Source: Salinimicrobium terrae DSM 17865 (GTDB lineage: Bacteria > Bacteroidota > Bacteroidia > Flavobacteriales > Flavobacteriaceae). Taken from it: 64,000 nt of DNA. The position numbers and the translations under genes were made by a program. Below, in pieces: positions 62,457-64,000 of this stretch (within the stretch, counting starts at the first letter, position 1; the number at the start of each line of letters is the position of its first letter). The notes beneath the pieces are model-generated. The model was not told the origin of the DNA and did not search any database. It saw only the letters and a list, made by a program, of their open reading frames with translations. The stretch is from assembly GCF_000424665.1 (NCBI RefSeq), contig NZ_AUKI01000011.1, positions 248,001-312,000 of the forward strand. The letters are read 5' to 3'.

Positions 62457-63212
62457 CTACTCTTTTTCTCCGGAAAGGATTTTCCTCGCCTCCTCAAGAT
62501 CTTCAGGAGTATCTATACCTACACCTTTAACAGTAGTTTCCACCATTTTAATGTTCTTTCCGTATTCGAGATACCTGATGCATTCAATTTTTTCCGTAGC
62601 CTCAAGCTTCAGCATTGGCAGACGGTAAAAATCCATTAAGGCCTGCTTCCTAAAAGCATAGATTCCAACATGTTTAAACCAGGTAACTCCCGATTCCTCA
62701 TCGCGTGGATATGGAATGGGAGAACGGGAAAAATAAAGAGCAAAATTCTCTTTGTTAGTAATTACTTTGACATTGTTGGGATTGGTTATGTCCTTATTTT
62801 CCCTGAGTGGAGTTTTTAAAGAGGCAAGATCAATAAGATCAGCATCCTTCCCGCGGAAAACATCTAATAATAACCGCAGACTTTCTGTGTCTATCATCGG
62901 TTCGTCTCCCTGTACATTTACCACAACATCCACATCCATGTCTTCTACAGCTTCGGCAATACGGTCACTTCCACATTCATGTTCCTTCCTGCTCATGATC
63001 ACTTTACCGCCATTATTAGTGATTTCTTCAAAAATAATATCACTATCTGTCACAACATAGACCTTATCAAAAAGATTTGTTTCCCTGGCGGCTTCGTAAG
63101 TGCGAAGAATTACTGATTTGCCATGCAGGTCCTGCATCAATTTTCCCGGGAAACGGGTGGCGGCATATCGCGCGGGAATCATGGCAATTATTTTGAGAGG
63201 TTGACTTGACAT
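62457..63212 (-). CDS. kdsB: 3-deoxy-manno-octulosonate cytidylyltransferase
   Basis: A 251-residue nucleotidyltransferase that makes CMP-Kdo for lipid [21 protein letters not shown] (8-27) is the CTP-binding start; [22 protein letters not shown] and [12 protein letters not shown] (Asp near 98-100) follow, and [10 protein letters not shown] and [14 protein letters not shown] complete the KdsB pattern. It confirms a Gram-negative outer membrane. kdsC lies at 53139, not in an operon with it. Confidence 0.97.
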   Translation of the reverse strand: MSSQPLKIIAMIPARYAATRFPGKLMQDLHGKSVILRTYEAARETNLFDKVYVVTDSDIIFEEITNNGGKVIMSRKEHECGSDRIAEAVEDMDVDVVVNVQGDEPMIDTESLRLLLDVFRGKDADLIDLASLKTPLRENKDITNPNNVKVITNKENFALYFSRSPIPYPRDEESGVTWFKHVGIYAFRKQALMDFYRLPMLKLEATEKIECIRYLEYGKNIKMVETTVKGVGIDTPEDLEEARKILSGEKE

Positions 63213-63294
63213 AAAATAAAAATTAATTTTCTCAATTTTCTTCCAGACTTACTTTTTAAAAGAGTTGGTTTGAATTAGGTGTTAAAATAAAGGG

Positions 63295-63315
63295 TTCCAA
63301 AAATGGAATTTTTGA
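63295..63315. repeat. TTCCAAAAATGGAATTTTTGA palindrome-like copy
   Basis: TTCCA-AAAA-TGGAA hairpin followed by TTTTT, next to the stop of the helicase gene on the minus strand. Related to the dispersed motif, but with a changed core. Confidence 0.4.
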
Positions 63316-64000
63316 CTAATCTGCCGGGGCAAAAAAATCATCTTTGAATCCAATCAAATATAATTTTTTTTGCGCCCTTGTAACGGCAGTGTACAGCCAC
63401 CGAAGGTAATCTTTATCAATTCCATTTGGAAGATAGGGTTGCTCGACAAAAACGGTATTCCATTGTCCACCCTGAGATTTATGGCAAGTCATGGCGTAGG
63501 AAAATTTTATTTGCAAAGCATTAAAATATTTGTTGTTCTTCACTTTCATGAACTTCTTATATTTTGACCGCTCTTCCTCATAATCCTTCATAACTTCCTG
63601 ATATAATCGATTTGACTCATCGTATGTGAGGGAGGGATTATTGCTTTCCAGGGTATCGAGCAACACCACAGTTTCTATTGGCTGCATGTTGGGATAATCT
63701 ACCATCTGCGCTTTAATTTCAGCAAACCTGAAACCATAAAGTTCCTTAATTGCAAAAATTTCCAAAACTTTAATAATATCTCCGTTGGCAATAAATCCCG
63801 CTTCGCTGTTGGGTTTAATCCAGAAGTAATTGTTCTTTACGACCATTAAATAATCCCCTGCTGAAATCTCTTCTTCCTGGAAAAGTATCCTGTTCCTTAT
63901 TTGTTGATTGTAAAGGTTCGCCCTTTTATTGGACCGCACAATAATTGTAGTGTCTTCATGGCCCAGGTTGCGGTAAGAATCTTCAATAGCTTCCATAATT
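63316..64000 (-). CDS. RecD-like/UvrD-type helicase, C-terminal part
   Basis: This is the 3' half of a gene that runs off the right edge; the frame remains open at 64000. The visible 228 residues hold the C-terminal UvrD-like helicase region: TIIVRSNKRANLYNQQIR (motif IV-like), SYAMTCHKSQGGQWNTVFVE (motif V, about 165-184) and WLYTAVTRAQKKLYLIGF (motif VI). Such proteins in Bacteroidota are annotated as ATP-dependent RecD-like DNA helicases; the Walker A part lies outside. Kinship with ordinary RecD2 is likely but the N-terminus is needed to decide. Confidence 0.85.
   Translation of the reverse strand, partial: IMEAIEDSYRNLGHEDTTIIVRSNKRANLYNQQIRNRILFQEEEISAGDYLMVVKNNYFWIKPNSEAGFIANGDIIKVLEIFAIKELYGFRFAEIKAQMVDYPNMQPIETVVLLDTLESNNPSLTYDESNRLYQEVMKDYEEERSKYKKFMKVKNNKYFNALQIKFSYAMTCHKSQGGQWNTVFVEQPYLPNGIDKDYLRWLYTAVTRAQKKLYLIGFKDDFFAPAD

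Noticed and set aside
1-64000. tRNA, rRNA, CRISPR arrays, integrases or transposases
   Set aside because: No cloverleaf-like stretch noticed in any gene-free gap, no regular spaced repeats, and no recognised transposase or integrase product; covariance-model search was not possible here.

Overview
The window looks like chromosomal DNA of a member of the Bacteroidota, most probably a marine-type Flavobacteriaceae. The support is a fused CcsBA haem/cytochrome c assembly protein, a CarboxypepD_reg-like outer-membrane receptor, an EcxA-type zinc metalloprotease, a geranylgeranylglycerol-phosphate-type UbiA enzyme, Kdo genes, a likely capnine (sulfonolipid) gene pair, many genes with weak Shine-Dalgarno sequences, and exact TAnnTTTG boxes (the Bacteroidota -7 element) 15 to 50 bases before many starts. 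I see no tRNA, rRNA, insertion sequence, prophage or CRISPR array. Coding density is high; the only gap over 300 bases (17170-17624) holds a broken Hsp20 gene and two putative promoters.

Layout. 1-3094: the end of sbcC, a DJ-1/PfpI protein, a LuxR-type regulator and an rRNA pseudouridine synthase. 3099-21712: a stress/dormancy-like island with a degenerate universal stress protein (USP) and small membrane protein, a minus-strand operon (PfkB kinase, CtpF-like P-type ATPase, HAD-trehalose phosphatase fusion, GH65 phosphorylase), an MlaE/F/D lipid transporter, an azurin-like lipoprotein, a zinc ribbon protein, a receiver-CRP fusion regulator, an Hsp20 remnant, three tandem USPs, a small lipoprotein and two paralogous coiled-coil proteins. 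21861-34862: SRAP, a HipA-like kinase with DUF3037, WrbA, a putative sulfonolipid pair, oligopeptidase B, YbaB/EbfC, threonine aldolase, a zinc metalloprotease, prfB with its programmed frameshift, and an ArsC-like protein. 35066-48993: outer-membrane receptor, fumC, hutH, nnr, gcvT, PCD, YebC, CDF transporter, NYN-LOTUS protein, pirin. 49055-64000: CcsBA, a compact plus-strand operon (DUF2520, kdsC, SMR, UbiA, maf, MscS-like), PIG-L deacetylase, a 35-residue membrane peptide, SSS transporter, Gfo/Idh oxidoreductase, DUF2911 protein, kdsB and the end of a helicase.

The most interesting part is the stress island. Its gene content (several USPs, CtpF-type ATPase, PfkB, trehalose phosphatase plus GH65, alpha-crystallin) parallels the mycobacterial DosR dormancy regulon. 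In addition, five promoters in it (before the degenerate USP, mlaE, the Hsp20 remnant, the USP operon and the coiled-coil pair) share an FNR-geometry palindrome, TGAY-N4-RTCAT or one mismatch from it, centred 28.5 or 29.5 bases upstream of a TAnnTT box. In the four intact cases it also lies 53.5-56.5 bases before the start codon. The receiver-CRP protein at 16132 is the obvious candidate activator. The metabolic logic would be phosphorolysis of a disaccharide by GH65, conversion of beta-glucose-1-phosphate by the beta-phosphoglucomutase-like HAD domain, and entry into glycolysis through PfkB, saving ATP under energy limitation. The link between regulator, sites and metabolism is inference; the pfkB operon itself shows no such site.
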